A DNA stretch of 49,308 nt from Chloroflexota bacterium (GTDB lineage Bacteria; Chloroflexota; UBA11872), in assembly GCA_026707585.1 (NCBI GenBank), contig JAPOWQ010000003.1:1-49308 (forward strand), in the 5' to 3' direction. Below are positions 9,179-17,816 of this stretch, one piece after another. A program made the position numbers and the translations under genes. Numbering within the stretch: the stretch's first letter is position 1; the number at the start of each line of letters is the position of its first letter. The notes below the pieces were generated by a model. It was not told where the DNA came from and searched no databases. It was given only the letters and a program-made list of their open reading frames with translations.

Positions 9179-10711
9179 TTGGAATCCAGACCGCTGGTGG
9201 TTGTGGGTGCAGGTGTAGCGGGGACTGCCGCCGCCATAGAGGCGGCCAGGGCCGGGGTGCAGGTCACGCTCATCGACGAGAACCCCATTGCAGCCTCGAT
9301 GGCAAGGCTGAATGTGCCGCAGTTCTTTGGCCAGCGGTTCGCGGGCGGCCTCCACGACAAATCGCTGATGGTTGAGCGGGCGAGAGCAGCCAACGAGGCT
9401 CTGGCGGAGGCTGAGGCAATGGGCGTCGACGTTCAGCTTGGGACCTGCGTATGGGGCGCCTTTCGAAATTCCGAATCCAGCAGGGTTCTCGACGGCCCGC
9501 AGCTGGGGTTGGCGGACAACGAGCGGTCATGGCTGATGAAGTACGACCGGTTGATCGTGGCGGCCGGTGCCCGAGACCTGGGCCTCGCCTTCGCAGGGTG
9601 GGATCGAAGAGGCGCCATGGCGGCCAACGGCGCCTATTCGCTGATGCGTCGCTATCAGGCTTTGGCCTCACAACGCATGGTGGTGTTGGGCAGCGGCAAC
9701 CTGGGTCTCAGCACGGCCAGAATGGCGCTGGACCGTGGTGTAGACGTAGCCGCCGTCGTGGACGTGTCTCGCTCCGTGCGCGGCGACGAGGCCATCGTCG
9801 CGACGTTGCGGGAATCGGGCGTCAAGCTCTTCACGTCCCACACGGTGCGGGAGGCGGTTGGAGGAAACGGGGAGATCGAGTCGGTCGTGCTAGTCGAGAT
9901 TGACGACAACTGCCAGCCGGTTGCCGGGAGCGACAAGGTCATCGCCGCCGACACCGTGTGTCTCGCGGTCGGCCTGGTTCCGAACGTCGAGCTGCTCAGC
10001 CTCCTGGGATGCGACCTGAGCTTCGAGCCTGAGCTGGGCGGATACGTTCCAGACCGCGATGACTGGATGCGGACCAGCGTCGAATCGGTGTTCGTCGCGG
10101 GGGATGTTGCCGGGTTCCACGACGGAATGGTTCTCGACACCGAGACTGCACGAAACCAGGGCCGCCTGGCCGGGATTGCCGCGGCCAAGTCGCTCGGCGC
10201 AATCGACGAAGCGGAGGCGATTGCCCGGAGAAGTGACCTTCAGGCGGCCGCGATCGACTCGAAGCCGACCGACACTTACGCGAACTGGATCCGGTGGCTC
10301 CAGGCCCTGCTCAACGCTGGTGGATCAGAGGTCTTCGCGTGTCCGTGCGAGGAAGTCACCTGTGCGGATCTCATCGACCTGCGGCCGCCGCGATTCCTGG
10401 ATTGGGAAACGGAGCGAACGAGCCCTCCCAGCCTTAAGGCCCTGGCAAAGGATGCTCCGGTCAACCCGGACCAGGTCAAGCGCCTGACACGGGCGGGGAT
10501 GGGCCACTGCCAGGGCCGGCTATGCCGCGAGCAGGTGGCGCTGCTGCTCGCGGAGGCGTCGGAAACCGACGTCGCCGACATGCCCGTGATGTCCTACCGG
10601 CCACCCGTGCGGCCGCTGCCCTTGCGGGTCATGTGGCCGCATGACGAGAGCGAGCAGGTGCGCAACGAATGGGCCAAGTGGTTCAGCCCAACACAACAGG
10701 TCCTGGGATAG
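9179..10711 (+). CDS. FAD-dependent oxidoreductase with BFD-like [2Fe-2S] domain (HcnB/OoxA type)
   Basis: 510 residues from a TTG start. An FAD motif VVVGAGVAGTAAA (about 7-19) opens the protein and a second dinucleotide fold VVLGSGNLGLSTA appears near 170, giving the pyridine-nucleotide-disulfide oxidoreductase layout. SVFVAGDVAG (near 305) is the typical FAD/C-terminal GD motif. A bacterioferritin-associated-ferredoxin-like domain follows, with four cysteines as CPCEEVTC (about 387-394) and GHCQGRLC (about 441-448), expected to bind [2Fe-2S]. This architecture matches the alpha subunit of hydrogen cyanide synthase (HcnB), octopine/nopaline oxidase (OoxA) and D-hydroxyproline dehydrogenase. 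It has its matching DAO-type partner 34 bases downstream. The small ferredoxin-like subunit (HcnA) of those complexes is not seen nearby. Confidence 0.87.
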   Translation: MESRPLVVVGAGVAGTAAAIEAARAGVQVTLIDENPIAASMARLNVPQFFGQRFAGGLHDKSLMVERARAANEALAEAEAMGVDVQLGTCVWGAFRNSESSRVLDGPQLGLADNERSWLMKYDRLIVAAGARDLGLAFAGWDRRGAMAANGAYSLMRRYQALASQRMVVLGSGNLGLSTARMALDRGVDVAAVVDVSRSVRGDEAIVATLRESGVKLFTSHTVREAVGGNGEIESVVLVEIDDNCQPVAGSDKVIAADTVCLAVGLVPNVELLSLLGCDLSFEPELGGYVPDRDDWMRTSVESVFVAGDVAGFHDGMVLDTETARNQGRLAGIAAAKSLGAIDEAEAIARRSDLQAAAIDSKPTDTYANWIRWLQALLNAGGSEVFACPCEEVTCADLIDLRPPRFLDWETERTSPPSLKALAKDAPVNPDQVKRLTRAGMGHCQGRLCREQVALLLAEASETDVADMPVMSYRPPVRPLPLRVMWPHDESEQVRNEWAKWFSPTQQVLG

Positions 10712-10720
10712 GGGAGACCG

Positions 10721-10741
10721 ATGTCCGGACTCGCGAAGTGA
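10721..10741 (+). other. Possible six-codon mini-ORF between the two flavoprotein genes
   Basis: GGGGAG (10711-10716) is placed as a good ribosome-binding site for ATG at 10721, which opens a six-codon frame ending in TGA at 10739-10741, just before the flavoprotein ATG at 10746. It might couple translation between the two genes or simply be chance. Confidence 0.25.
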
Positions 10742-10745
10742 ACAC

Positions 10746-11912
10746 ATGCCCGTAAATCGCGCCGACGTCGTCGTCATCGGAGCTGGGGTTTCCGGCCTGA
10801 GTTCAGCCTATTTTCTGGCCAGGGCGGGCAAGGATGTGGTGGTCGTCGACAAGGGAATCGTGGGAGGCGAAGCCTCGGGACGAAACGGCGGCATGGTCAG
10901 CGAGCGGGTTGACGAGCCGCTGCTGATCCCGCTAGCCGTGGAAGCCACGGAGCTATGGACAACGCTGGACGAGGAGTTGGGTTATCCCACCGAGTTCACG
11001 CAGGAAGGCCGGCTCCAGGTTGCCGTGACGGAAGCGGAGATGGGCGACCTTCTGGCGGAGCGGGACGTGGCATTGCGCCACGGCATCGACGTAGAGGTGG
11101 TTGAGCCTTCGGCCATACGGGACATGATTCCCGGAATCACCGAGCGGACGCTCGGTGGGCTTTTCTTTGCTAACGGCGGTCACGCCAACACCCAGCTCAC
11201 GGTGCAGGCGTACGCGTGGGCGCTTCAAGACCTGGGAGGCAGGCTCTATCAGAACACGACGGTCACAGGCCTTCGGGTCGTTGACGGCAGGGTCGCGTCC
11301 GTCGAGACCACCGCCGGCGACTTGGCGGCCGAGTTCGTGATCGGCGCCGCCGGACCGCAGACCGGGCTGCTGGCGGACTTGGCGGGCGTGCATGTGCCGG
11401 TGGCGCCGGCCCGGGTGGAAATCCTGGCGACCGCCCCGGTGGAGCCGCGCTTCCCGATCGCCCTGGTGGGGAACGGGCTCTACGGACACCAGGCCGTCAG
11501 GGGGAACCTGATCTTCGGCGGCGGGGCCCACGAATGGACCGACGTGGACCTGACCACCAGTCCCGGCAAGCCCAACACGCCGCTCATCAGGAACATCGCC
11601 AGGCGGCTGGCCGAGCTTCTTCCAGGAGCAGCGGACGTCCCGGTGATCCGTAGTTGGGCGGGAGTGGTGGAACAGGCGCCGGACTATCGGCCGATCATCG
11701 ACATCCTGGACTGCCCGAGCAATTACGTGGTCGTCACGGCGTCGGCGCACGGATTCGGAATCTCGCCGGCCACGGGCAAGGTCGTGAGCGAACTGGTGCT
11801 CCATGGCGAGTCGAGCATTGACATTCGCGGCCTGGGGCTGGACCGGTTTTCGGGTGTAGGGCGTGGCTGGCGCCAGGAGCGCGGTTGGAGCCCGGTTCCC
11901 CAGCGAGCCTGA
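10746..11912 (+). CDS. DAO-family FAD-dependent amine/amino-acid oxidoreductase (HcnC/OoxB type)
   Basis: 388 residues. I chose ATG 10746, which begins MPVNRADVVVIGAGVSG; an in-frame ATG at 10641 lies inside the upstream gene. The FAD motif VVIGAGVSGLSSAY (about 9-22) is followed by GGEASGRNGGMVS, the DAO-family sequence after the second strand, where a Ser/His/Cys can anchor FAD. Near the C-terminus, AHGFGISPATGKVVSEL is the family's flavin-ring-binding signature. Members oxidise secondary or tertiary amines such as sarcosine, glycine or D-hydroxyproline. Next to a HcnB/OoxA-type alpha subunit this is most likely the beta subunit of a heteromeric dehydrogenase. The specific substrate cannot be read from sequence. 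Confidence 0.87.
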   Translation: MPVNRADVVVIGAGVSGLSSAYFLARAGKDVVVVDKGIVGGEASGRNGGMVSERVDEPLLIPLAVEATELWTTLDEELGYPTEFTQEGRLQVAVTEAEMGDLLAERDVALRHGIDVEVVEPSAIRDMIPGITERTLGGLFFANGGHANTQLTVQAYAWALQDLGGRLYQNTTVTGLRVVDGRVASVETTAGDLAAEFVIGAAGPQTGLLADLAGVHVPVAPARVEILATAPVEPRFPIALVGNGLYGHQAVRGNLIFGGGAHEWTDVDLTTSPGKPNTPLIRNIARRLAELLPGAADVPVIRSWAGVVEQAPDYRPIIDILDCPSNYVVVTASAHGFGISPATGKVVSELVLHGESSIDIRGLGLDRFSGVGRGWRQERGWSPVPQRA

Positions 11913-11957
11913 GGTCGCTGCCGCTACAGGGGATCAGGACGCGTTGCTCGGCAGTGG

Positions 11958-12031
11958 TGGGCGCGAGGGGACTCGAACCTCTGACCTCCACGATGTCAAC
12001 GTGGCGCTCTAACCAGCTGAGCTACGCGCCC
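11958..12031 (-). tRNA. tRNA-Val (anticodon GAC)
   Basis: On the minus strand a 74-base cloverleaf reads from GGGCGCG to CGCGCCC plus discriminator A. The anticodon stem CCACG/CGTGG encloses TTGACAT, giving anticodon GAC for Val codon GUC. The D arm GCTC..GAGC and T loop TTCGAGT are normal. The T stem AGAGG/CCCCT has one A-C mismatch in the middle. The 3' CCA is not encoded (CAC follows). Confidence 0.95.
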
Positions 12032-12199
12032 AAAGGCTCGGAGTTCAGACTGTAGGCGGCCACCGGCCAGGATTCAACCCCGCAGCGCCTCGGGTGCGCC
12101 GTGACGGTCTCGCAAGCGGCGATGCTCGGTGAATGGTTCGAGCCCTCAGGCGGTAGGCTTCGGCTGGACGAGGATTCAACCGGCCGCGACGGACGCGGG

Positions 12200-12205
12200 A
12201 AGGAG
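12200..12205 (+). promoter_or_regulatory. Ribosome-binding site that sets the start of the D-cysteine desulfhydrase-like gene
   Basis: AAGGAG sits seven bases before ATG 12213. This supports that start over the in-frame ATG at 12129, which would add 28 low-complexity residues. Confidence 0.75.
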
Positions 12206-12212
12206 CTCCCCA

Positions 12213-13256
12213 ATGGCTCAAGCGCCGACCGTCTACGCCGCGGCCGATCTGCGGCGCCGCCTGGATGCGCTCCCGCGCTTTCACCTGACCGAGTTGCCGA
12301 CGCCGCTGCTTGATCTGCCCAACCTGAGCCGGCACCTAGGCGGCCCGCGGCTGCTGATGAAGCGCGACGACCTGACCCAGCACGGGTTGGGCGGCAACAA
12401 GAACCGCAAGTTTCAGTTCGAGGTCGGCGCCGCGCTTGCGCAGGGCTGCGACGTGTTGCTGTGGGGCGGCGGGGTGATGCAGTCCAACCACGCCCGGCAA
12501 TGTGCCGCCGCCGCGCGGCGCGCGGGCCTGGACGTGGTGCTGGTGCTCAATGAGGGGCCGCACGGTGATGAACTGCAAGGCAATCGGCTGCTGCTCGACA
12601 TCCTGGGCGCCGACGTGCGGCCCACGGGTCGCGACGGGATGTTCGGCCACGAGGCTGACCTGGCGGCCACGGCGGAGGAGTTGCGCGCTGCCTGTCGCAA
12701 GCCCTACGTGATCGACTACGGCCCGCTGACGTCGATTGGGTACGTGGAGTGCGTGCTGGAGATCCACGAGCAGTCACAGGCTCTGGGCGCCGACGTCACG
12801 CATCTGTACGTGGCCTCGGGCGGCGGCACGCAGGCTGGGTTGGAACTTGGCAATCGTGCGCTGGGCGCCGGCTACGCCATTCGTGGCTTCAGCCCGCTGA
12901 TCGTGGACGGCGGTCGCACGGCGCACCAGGCGGCGATGGCCAACGCCACCGCGGAACTCCTGGGGCTGGACGTGCGCGTGCGTGCCGAGGACATTTGGAA
13001 CTCCCAAGCCTTCGTTGGCCCCGCCTACGCCGAAGCGACTCCCGAGGGACTCGACGCCATTCGGCTGGTGGCCGAGACCGAAGGGATATTCCTGGAACCG
13101 GTGTACACGGGCAAGGCGTTCGCCGCACTGCTGGATGACATTCGCAGCGGCGATCTCTCGGAGCAGGACACCGCGGTGTTTCTGCATACCGGCGGAACCC
13201 CGCTAATCTTCGCCTACGCCCGCGAACTCGCTGAATCGTCGCAGCCGAACGGGTAG
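12213..13256 (+). CDS. PLP-dependent D-cysteine desulfhydrase / ACC deaminase family protein
   Basis: 347 residues, a fold-type II PLP enzyme. LLMKRDDLTQHGLGGNKNRK (about 50-67) contains the family's PLP lysine in GNKxRK. WGGGVMQSNHARQ (about 90) is the substrate loop with SNH, and ASGGGTQAG (about 205) is the phosphate-binding Gly loop. HTGGTPLIFAY near the C-terminus is characteristic of this subfamily. D-cysteine desulfhydrases release pyruvate, ammonia and sulfide from D-cysteine; ACC deaminases open aminocyclopropane carboxylate. Sequence alone does not separate the two safely. It stands alone between tRNA-Val and a small lipoprotein gene. Confidence 0.88.
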   Translation: MAQAPTVYAAADLRRRLDALPRFHLTELPTPLLDLPNLSRHLGGPRLLMKRDDLTQHGLGGNKNRKFQFEVGAALAQGCDVLLWGGGVMQSNHARQCAAAARRAGLDVVLVLNEGPHGDELQGNRLLLDILGADVRPTGRDGMFGHEADLAATAEELRAACRKPYVIDYGPLTSIGYVECVLEIHEQSQALGADVTHLYVASGGGTQAGLELGNRALGAGYAIRGFSPLIVDGGRTAHQAAMANATAELLGLDVRVRAEDIWNSQAFVGPAYAEATPEGLDAIRLVAETEGIFLEPVYTGKAFAALLDDIRSGDLSEQDTAVFLHTGGTPLIFAYARELAESSQPNG

Positions 13257-13285
13257 GCTGCGGCAGCGTGGGAGGGAGGGTTCAC

Positions 13286-13450
13286 ATGCGAAGAGCCGTC
13301 AAGACTCGATCCGTCCGCCGCGTAGCGGGCATGCTCGCCGCCGTTGCGCTGATCGTTGCCATCGCCGTGGCCTCCGGCTGCGGCCAGGAACGGAGCGGCA
13401 GCTTCAAGCTCAACCCGAGTAAGGCTTCATCCGCCGGAATCGGATTCTAG
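13286..13450 (+). CDS. Small predicted lipoprotein, 54 residues
   Basis: ATG 13286 follows GGAGGGAGGG (13271-13280) at a good distance. The peptide has a basic start (MRRAVKTRSVRR), a hydrophobic core (MLAAVALIVAIAVA) and a lipobox V-A-S-G-C, so it should be cut and lipidated, leaving a mature part of only about 21 residues (CGQERSGSFKLNPS...). No family recognised. It lies 79 bases before the glycosyltransferase on the same strand. Many such mini-lipoproteins are poorly studied. The strong ribosome site and clean signal argue that it is a real gene. Confidence 0.55.
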   Translation: MRRAVKTRSVRRVAGMLAAVALIVAIAVASGCGQERSGSFKLNPSKASSAGIGF

Positions 13451-13529
13451 AGCCCGCCGTGACATTCGCGGCGCCTGTAGGCGACGCGCATTTCGCTCGA
13501 GCTTGTCCAGGCCGCCGGCAGGCGGACGC

Positions 13530-14639
13530 ATGACCCTGGCCGAGACCAATGGGGTGTCGAACCCCGTGGCGCGCGTGGTGTTCTTCTGGAGCGCCACCAC
13601 GCTGAACTGGCGGCTGGACGGGTCAAACCCTTATGCCGGGCTACTGGCGCAGGCGCTGGCCGAGCATCGCGTGCGGGTTGAGGTCAAGCGCTCGGGCAAC
13701 CTCGGGTTCGTGTGGAAGTTCCCTCGCCCATACGACATCGTGCACTTCAACTGGAACCCGACCTTTTACGAGCACCCCAACCCGCTGCTGGCGGTGCTGC
13801 GCCTGCTGGCCTTTGCGGCCATGCTGCTGCTGGCGCGGCTGCGTGGATTCCGCATCGTCTGGACCATGCACAACGTCGTTCCCCACGAGCAGATCCGTGC
13901 CTCGCACGGGGAAGTGGCGCGTCGAGTGATCACCACGCTGGCCAACGCCGTGATCTGTCACTGCGAGTACGCGAAGTCCGTGCTGGGTCGACGCTTTGGC
14001 CGTCGCTGGGGCGTGCATGTGATCCCGCACGGGTCGTTTGCCGACGCCTATCCACGAGAAGCCACGCGGGCGGAGGCGCGGCGGGCATTCGACATTCCGG
14101 ACGACGCCTTCGTGTACGGGTTTTTTGGAAACATCCGGGCGTACAAGGGCGTTGAGCAGTTGATTGAGGAGTTCGGGTCGCTGGAGGGCGACAACTTGCG
14201 CCTGCTGGTCGCGGGAGCGCTGCATGCGAACTATCACGGGCCGCTGCACACCACTGAAATTGACGACCCGCGAGTGGTCGCCCATCTGCGTCACATCGCC
14301 GACGAGGAAGTGCAACTGGTGATGGCCGCCGTCGACGTCTTGGTGCTGCCGTTCCTGGACACGCTGACCTCCGGGTCGGCGATCCTGGCGCTGGGCCACG
14401 GCACGCCGCTGGTGCTGCCCCGCCGGGGCTGTCTGCCGGAGTTGGTCGGTGACGGTGCGGCCGCAGTGCTCTATGACCCGGACGAGCCGGGCGCACTGCG
14501 TCAGGCGCTTGTGGACGCGCAGGCACTGAATCCTGAGGCTTCCGTTCGCGCGGCTGGCGACGTGGACGCGGGGCTGAACTGGGCGGGAATCGCCCGCAAG
14601 ACGCTGGCCGCGTACGGCCTGGATCGGAGCTCGTCGTGA
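13530..14639 (+). CDS. Glycosyltransferase family 4 protein (GT-B fold)
   Basis: 369 residues from ATG 13530; the frame is open further back to 13356 but that part is low-complexity. The N-terminal Rossmann half includes PYDIVHFNWNPTFY, a hydrophobic stretch LLAVLRLLAFAAMLLLARL that may touch the membrane, and WTMHNVVPHE. The C-terminal half begins with YGFFGNIRAYKGVEQLI (about 195-211), the typical GT4 loop with the K-G pair. It continues with LVLPFLDTLTSGSAILAL and GCLPELVGD, the nucleotide-sugar site region. Related to glycosyltransferases of exopolysaccharide synthesis that work on the cytoplasmic membrane face. Its stop overlaps the heparinase-like gene by four bases (GTGA), so the two are translated together. 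Confidence 0.87.
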   Translation: MTLAETNGVSNPVARVVFFWSATTLNWRLDGSNPYAGLLAQALAEHRVRVEVKRSGNLGFVWKFPRPYDIVHFNWNPTFYEHPNPLLAVLRLLAFAAMLLLARLRGFRIVWTMHNVVPHEQIRASHGEVARRVITTLANAVICHCEYAKSVLGRRFGRRWGVHVIPHGSFADAYPREATRAEARRAFDIPDDAFVYGFFGNIRAYKGVEQLIEEFGSLEGDNLRLLVAGALHANYHGPLHTTEIDDPRVVAHLRHIADEEVQLVMAAVDVLVLPFLDTLTSGSAILALGHGTPLVLPRRGCLPELVGDGAAAVLYDPDEPGALRQALVDAQALNPEASVRAAGDVDAGLNWAGIARKTLAAYGLDRSSS

Positions 14640-16669
14640 CCGGATGGGAATTGGGGCTGCCCGCGGGTCCGCTGGAGCGTGCGCTGGCTCGTCACGAATC
14701 GCCGGCCTTTGCCGCGGCCATGCAGGCGCTGCGCGACGAAGCGGCGGTCGCGCTGGCCAGTCCCCTGCGGCCGGTGGCCCGCAACGGCGGCTACTACCAC
14801 TCGTATTTCTGCCCGGATCATGCCGCCGAACTGATCTTCGAGGAACACACGCCCACCCAGCACGCATGTCCCGTGGACGGCAAGGTCTGGTCAGGCGAGC
14901 CCTTCGATGATTCGTGGCTCTGGACGGCCAATCGCCGGATGGCGCAACGCGCCTATCGGCTGGCGCTGCTATGGCGTTTGGAAGGGAATCGCAAGCACCT
15001 GGACGCGGCGCGCCGGATTCTCACCGAGTACGCCGCCATCTATCCGGACGTCCACAGCCCGCGCAACGATCCGAGCGTGGGGAAGATCACCTATTCCGCG
15101 CTTGACGAGTCGGTCTGGGCCATCCCCATTGCCTGGGCCTGCCACTGGATCTGGCCGGGCGTGGTGAACGACCGCGACCTGCTGCGTACCCGGCTGCTGG
15201 AGCCGGCGGCCGCGCACATTGAGGCCCAGCGCACGCCGCGCATTCACAACTACGAAAACTGGCTCAACGCCGCGCTGGCCACCCTGGGTACGGCGCTCGG
15301 CGACGAAGCCCTGGTCCGGACCGTGATTGACGACACGTACGGGCTGACGGATCAGCTTGCCCGAGGCGTCCTGGACGACGGTCACTGGTACGAGGGTGCC
15401 TCCAGCTACCACTACTACACCCTCGGGGCCGTGCTCTATCTCGCGCAAGCGCGCGAGGGCCTGTCGGGCGACCCTGTCGGCAATCCGACGATGCGTCGCA
15501 TGTTCGAGGCGCCGCTGCGGATCGCCTATCCGGACGACTACGTGCCGGCCATCAACGACTGCTGGTACCACTCGCGCGTCACCGACGAAGTGGGGCACGG
15601 CATTCCCAATGGTCCCGGCTTTTATGAAATCGCCGCGGGCACGTACGGCGCGCCCGAGTTTGAAGCGGTTCTGGCTCGCGCGTACCGCGCTATGCCGAGA
15701 TCGAACGTGGAGTCGCTGCTCTACGGTCCTGACGAGGTATCGGACGCGGACGCGCCGCCGCTGGTCGAATCCAACGAGGCGGCCAGCGGATTCGCGGTGC
15801 TTCGTCCGGATCTTCCGTCCGGCTCGCCGGGCGAATTGCTGCTGAAATACGGGCCGCACGGCGGCGGGCACGGACACGCCGACAAGCTGGCGCTGAGCAT
15901 CTACGGCGGCGGCCGGCGCTGGGGCGCCGACCTGGGCACGCCGGGCTACGGGATCGCCATCAATGACTCGTGGTATCGCCACACGCTGAGCCATTCCACG
16001 ATCCTGCTGGAGGGCGAAGCGCAGCCGCCCGCAACCGGCGAGGCCCTGCGCTACCGGCCCGTTGGCGACAACGACTTCGGAATCGCCGACGCCCAGGTGC
16101 ACTGGGAGCAAGGGCCGTACGCCGCTGTGTACGCGCGCCGCGTGGTCCTGGCGCGCGACGGCTACTTCATCGTGCTCACTCGGGTGGAAGCGCCCGTCGC
16201 CCGTCGCGCGCACGTAGTCTTCCACCACGAGGGCGAGATGACGGGCTGGCCGGACGGCGATGGGCGACCCGCGAGCCTTCCCCAGAACGAGTCCTACGCA
16301 CATCTGAGCGCGGCCCGGGTTTGGCCGGCCGAGCAGGGCGCGGTGGCTCGGCTCGAGGTTCCCGTGGATGGCAACGCTCCGGCAACGTTGACGGCCGCCT
16401 TCGCCCCGCTGTCGGGCGCCCGCCTGCTGACGGCGCGCTCGCCCGGCAATCCGGCCAGCGACCTGCGCAGCACGCTGGCTACCGAGGTTACAGCCGAGGC
16501 CTTCTGGAGCGCCGTAGCCTTCGTCTACGGAGTTAACGCCGAGGTCGAATGGCATTCGGCACCGGCCCACGGACCGCCAGGGCTGGTCGTTCGGCGCAAT
16601 GGCCGGGGCGACTCGTGGTCCTTTACCCGGGACGGTGACGGGAGCTTTAGCTATCCCGTGGACGGCTGA
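14636..16669 (+). CDS. Heparinase II/III family protein (alginate-lyase-like)
   Basis: 677 residues from a GTG start overlapping the preceding stop. The family has an N-terminal alpha/alpha toroid and a C-terminal beta-sandwich and cleaves uronic-acid polysaccharides by beta-elimination. Toroid part: NYENWLNAALATLG (about 205) and DGHWYEGASSYHYYTLG (about 246) carry the expected Asn, Glu and Tyr/His active-site positions. The start of the beta-sandwich has KYGPHGGGHGHADKLALSIY (about 403-422) with the conserved GHxH and Asp-Lys, followed by YRHTLSHSTILL. There is no clear signal peptide, so it may act inside the cell on imported oligosaccharide or on polymer during export. It is fused in translation to a glycosyltransferase and sits upstream of two sugar ABC permeases. 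Confidence 0.88.
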   Translation: MTGWELGLPAGPLERALARHESPAFAAAMQALRDEAAVALASPLRPVARNGGYYHSYFCPDHAAELIFEEHTPTQHACPVDGKVWSGEPFDDSWLWTANRRMAQRAYRLALLWRLEGNRKHLDAARRILTEYAAIYPDVHSPRNDPSVGKITYSALDESVWAIPIAWACHWIWPGVVNDRDLLRTRLLEPAAAHIEAQRTPRIHNYENWLNAALATLGTALGDEALVRTVIDDTYGLTDQLARGVLDDGHWYEGASSYHYYTLGAVLYLAQAREGLSGDPVGNPTMRRMFEAPLRIAYPDDYVPAINDCWYHSRVTDEVGHGIPNGPGFYEIAAGTYGAPEFEAVLARAYRAMPRSNVESLLYGPDEVSDADAPPLVESNEAASGFAVLRPDLPSGSPGELLLKYGPHGGGHGHADKLALSIYGGGRRWGADLGTPGYGIAINDSWYRHTLSHSTILLEGEAQPPATGEALRYRPVGDNDFGIADAQVHWEQGPYAAVYARRVVLARDGYFIVLTRVEAPVARRAHVVFHHEGEMTGWPDGDGRPASLPQNESYAHLSAARVWPAEQGAVARLEVPVDGNAPATLTAAFAPLSGARLLTARSPGNPASDLRSTLATEVTAEAFWSAVAFVYGVNAEVEWHSAPAHGPPGLVVRRNGRGDSWSFTRDGDGSFSYPVDG

Positions 16670-16711
16670 AGCTCCGGCGATTCCCTAATGTTCACCGTGC
16701 GCGTGCGCCGG

Positions 16712-16717
16712 TAGAAT
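16712..16717 (+). promoter_or_regulatory. Possible -10 element upstream of the ABC permease genes
   Basis: TAGAAT in the context gGTAGAATCc, 134 bases before the first permease ATG, in the 182-base gap after the heparinase gene. TTCACC lies 15 bases upstream. A TTGACG at 16731-16736 is an alternative -35. Weak evidence. Confidence 0.3.
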
Positions 16718-16840
16718 CCGCGCACATCTGTTGACGCGCGTGCCGTGGTGGCTGTACGGTCCGCCACCGCTTTGGCGGGTGTTGTCTATTGGGGGGCCGA
16801 GCGGCTCGTCACGACAGACGGGGCGCGACGCTCGGATTTG

Positions 16841-16848
16841 AAGGAGGT
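16841..16848 (+). promoter_or_regulatory. Consensus Shine-Dalgarno site of the first ABC permease
   Basis: AAGGAGGT is a full anti-16S match three bases before ATG 16852. It settles that start over the in-frame ATG at 16789. Confidence 0.85.
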
Positions 16849-16851
16849 GCG

Positions 16852-17808
16852 ATGACCGCAACTGACATGGCCAGTGCTCCTGCACCCGCGAGGCGCAGGC
16901 GTGGCATTCTCGGTTGGACATGGAAGGAGACCCAAGGGTTCCTATTCATTCTCCCTTGGCTGTTTGGGTTCATCGTGTTCATCGCGGGGCCCTTCTTCTT
17001 CTCGTTCTTCCTCAGCTTCACGCAGTGGCGCCTGGTGGGCGACATCAAGTGGCTGGGGTTTGAGAATTACGCCCAGTTGCTATCCGGGGAGGACACCCGC
17101 TTCGTCCAGAGCGTGTACAACACCGCGTATTACGTGGTGTTCCACGTACCGGGTGTGCTGATCATTTCCTTCATCGTCGCCGGGCTGCTCAACCGGAAGG
17201 TCAAGGGCATTGCCATCTACCGAACGTGCTTCTACCTTCCGTCAATCACCACGGGCGTGGCCACGGCGGTGCTGTGGTACTGGGTGTTGCAGCCCAACGG
17301 CCTGCTCAACAACTTCCTCGACATCTTCTTGGGGCCGCTGGACATTCAGGCGCCCAACTGGCTGGGGTCCACGACCTGGGCCATGCCGGGACTGATTATC
17401 ATGAGCTTCTGGTCCGTGGGGACCACGATGATCATCTACCTGGCGGGGCTGCAAGGAATCCCGCAGCACTTGTATGAGGCTGCCGAAATTGACGGCGCCG
17501 GCTGGTGGGGCAAGGTTCGCCACGTCACCATTCCGATGATGACGCCGCAGATCTTCCTGACCATGGTGCTGGCGGTGATCGGCTCGTTCCAGGTCTTCAC
17601 CGCCGCCCTGATCATCACCGAGGGCGGTCCGGCCGACGCCACGCTGTTCCTGCTGCTCTACCTGTACTGGAACGGCTTCCGCTTCTTCAAGATGGGATAC
17701 GCCTCGGCCATTGCCTGGATCCTGTTCTTCGTCATCCTCTTCCTGACGATCGTGCAGTTCCTGACCGCGCGACGCTGGGTGTACTACGAGGGTGAAAGGG
17801 CCAGTTAG
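16852..17808 (+). CDS. Sugar ABC transporter permease, CUT1 family (MalF/UgpA type)
   Basis: 318 residues. After a basic N-terminus (PARRRRGILGW) come six predicted transmembrane helices, starting GFLFILPWLFGFIVFIAGPFFFSFFLSF. The cytoplasmic EAA loop EAAEIDGAGWWGKVRHVTIPMM (about 209-230) is the contact site for the ABC ATPase. An ending in RRWVYYEGE is usual for this group. It would form the membrane channel with the permease nine bases downstream and take up a sugar, glycerol-phosphate or oligosaccharide. Neither a substrate-binding protein nor an ATPase gene is in the window. The upstream heparinase/glycosyltransferase pair makes a uronic-acid oligosaccharide a reasonable guess. Confidence 0.93.
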   Translation: MTATDMASAPAPARRRRGILGWTWKETQGFLFILPWLFGFIVFIAGPFFFSFFLSFTQWRLVGDIKWLGFENYAQLLSGEDTRFVQSVYNTAYYVVFHVPGVLIISFIVAGLLNRKVKGIAIYRTCFYLPSITTGVATAVLWYWVLQPNGLLNNFLDIFLGPLDIQAPNWLGSTTWAMPGLIIMSFWSVGTTMIIYLAGLQGIPQHLYEAAEIDGAGWWGKVRHVTIPMMTPQIFLTMVLAVIGSFQVFTAALIITEGGPADATLFLLLYLYWNGFRFFKMGYASAIAWILFFVILFLTIVQFLTARRWVYYEGERAS

Positions 17809-17816
17809 GGGGGACT

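Noticed and set aside
12129-12212. N-terminal extension of the D-cysteine desulfhydrase-like gene
   Set aside because: The AAGGAG site seven bases before 12213 and the family's normal N-terminus favour the shorter form.
14969-16570. 533-residue open frame antisense to the heparinase gene
   Set aside because: Heparinase motifs are intact on the plus strand; the reverse frame is low-complexity.
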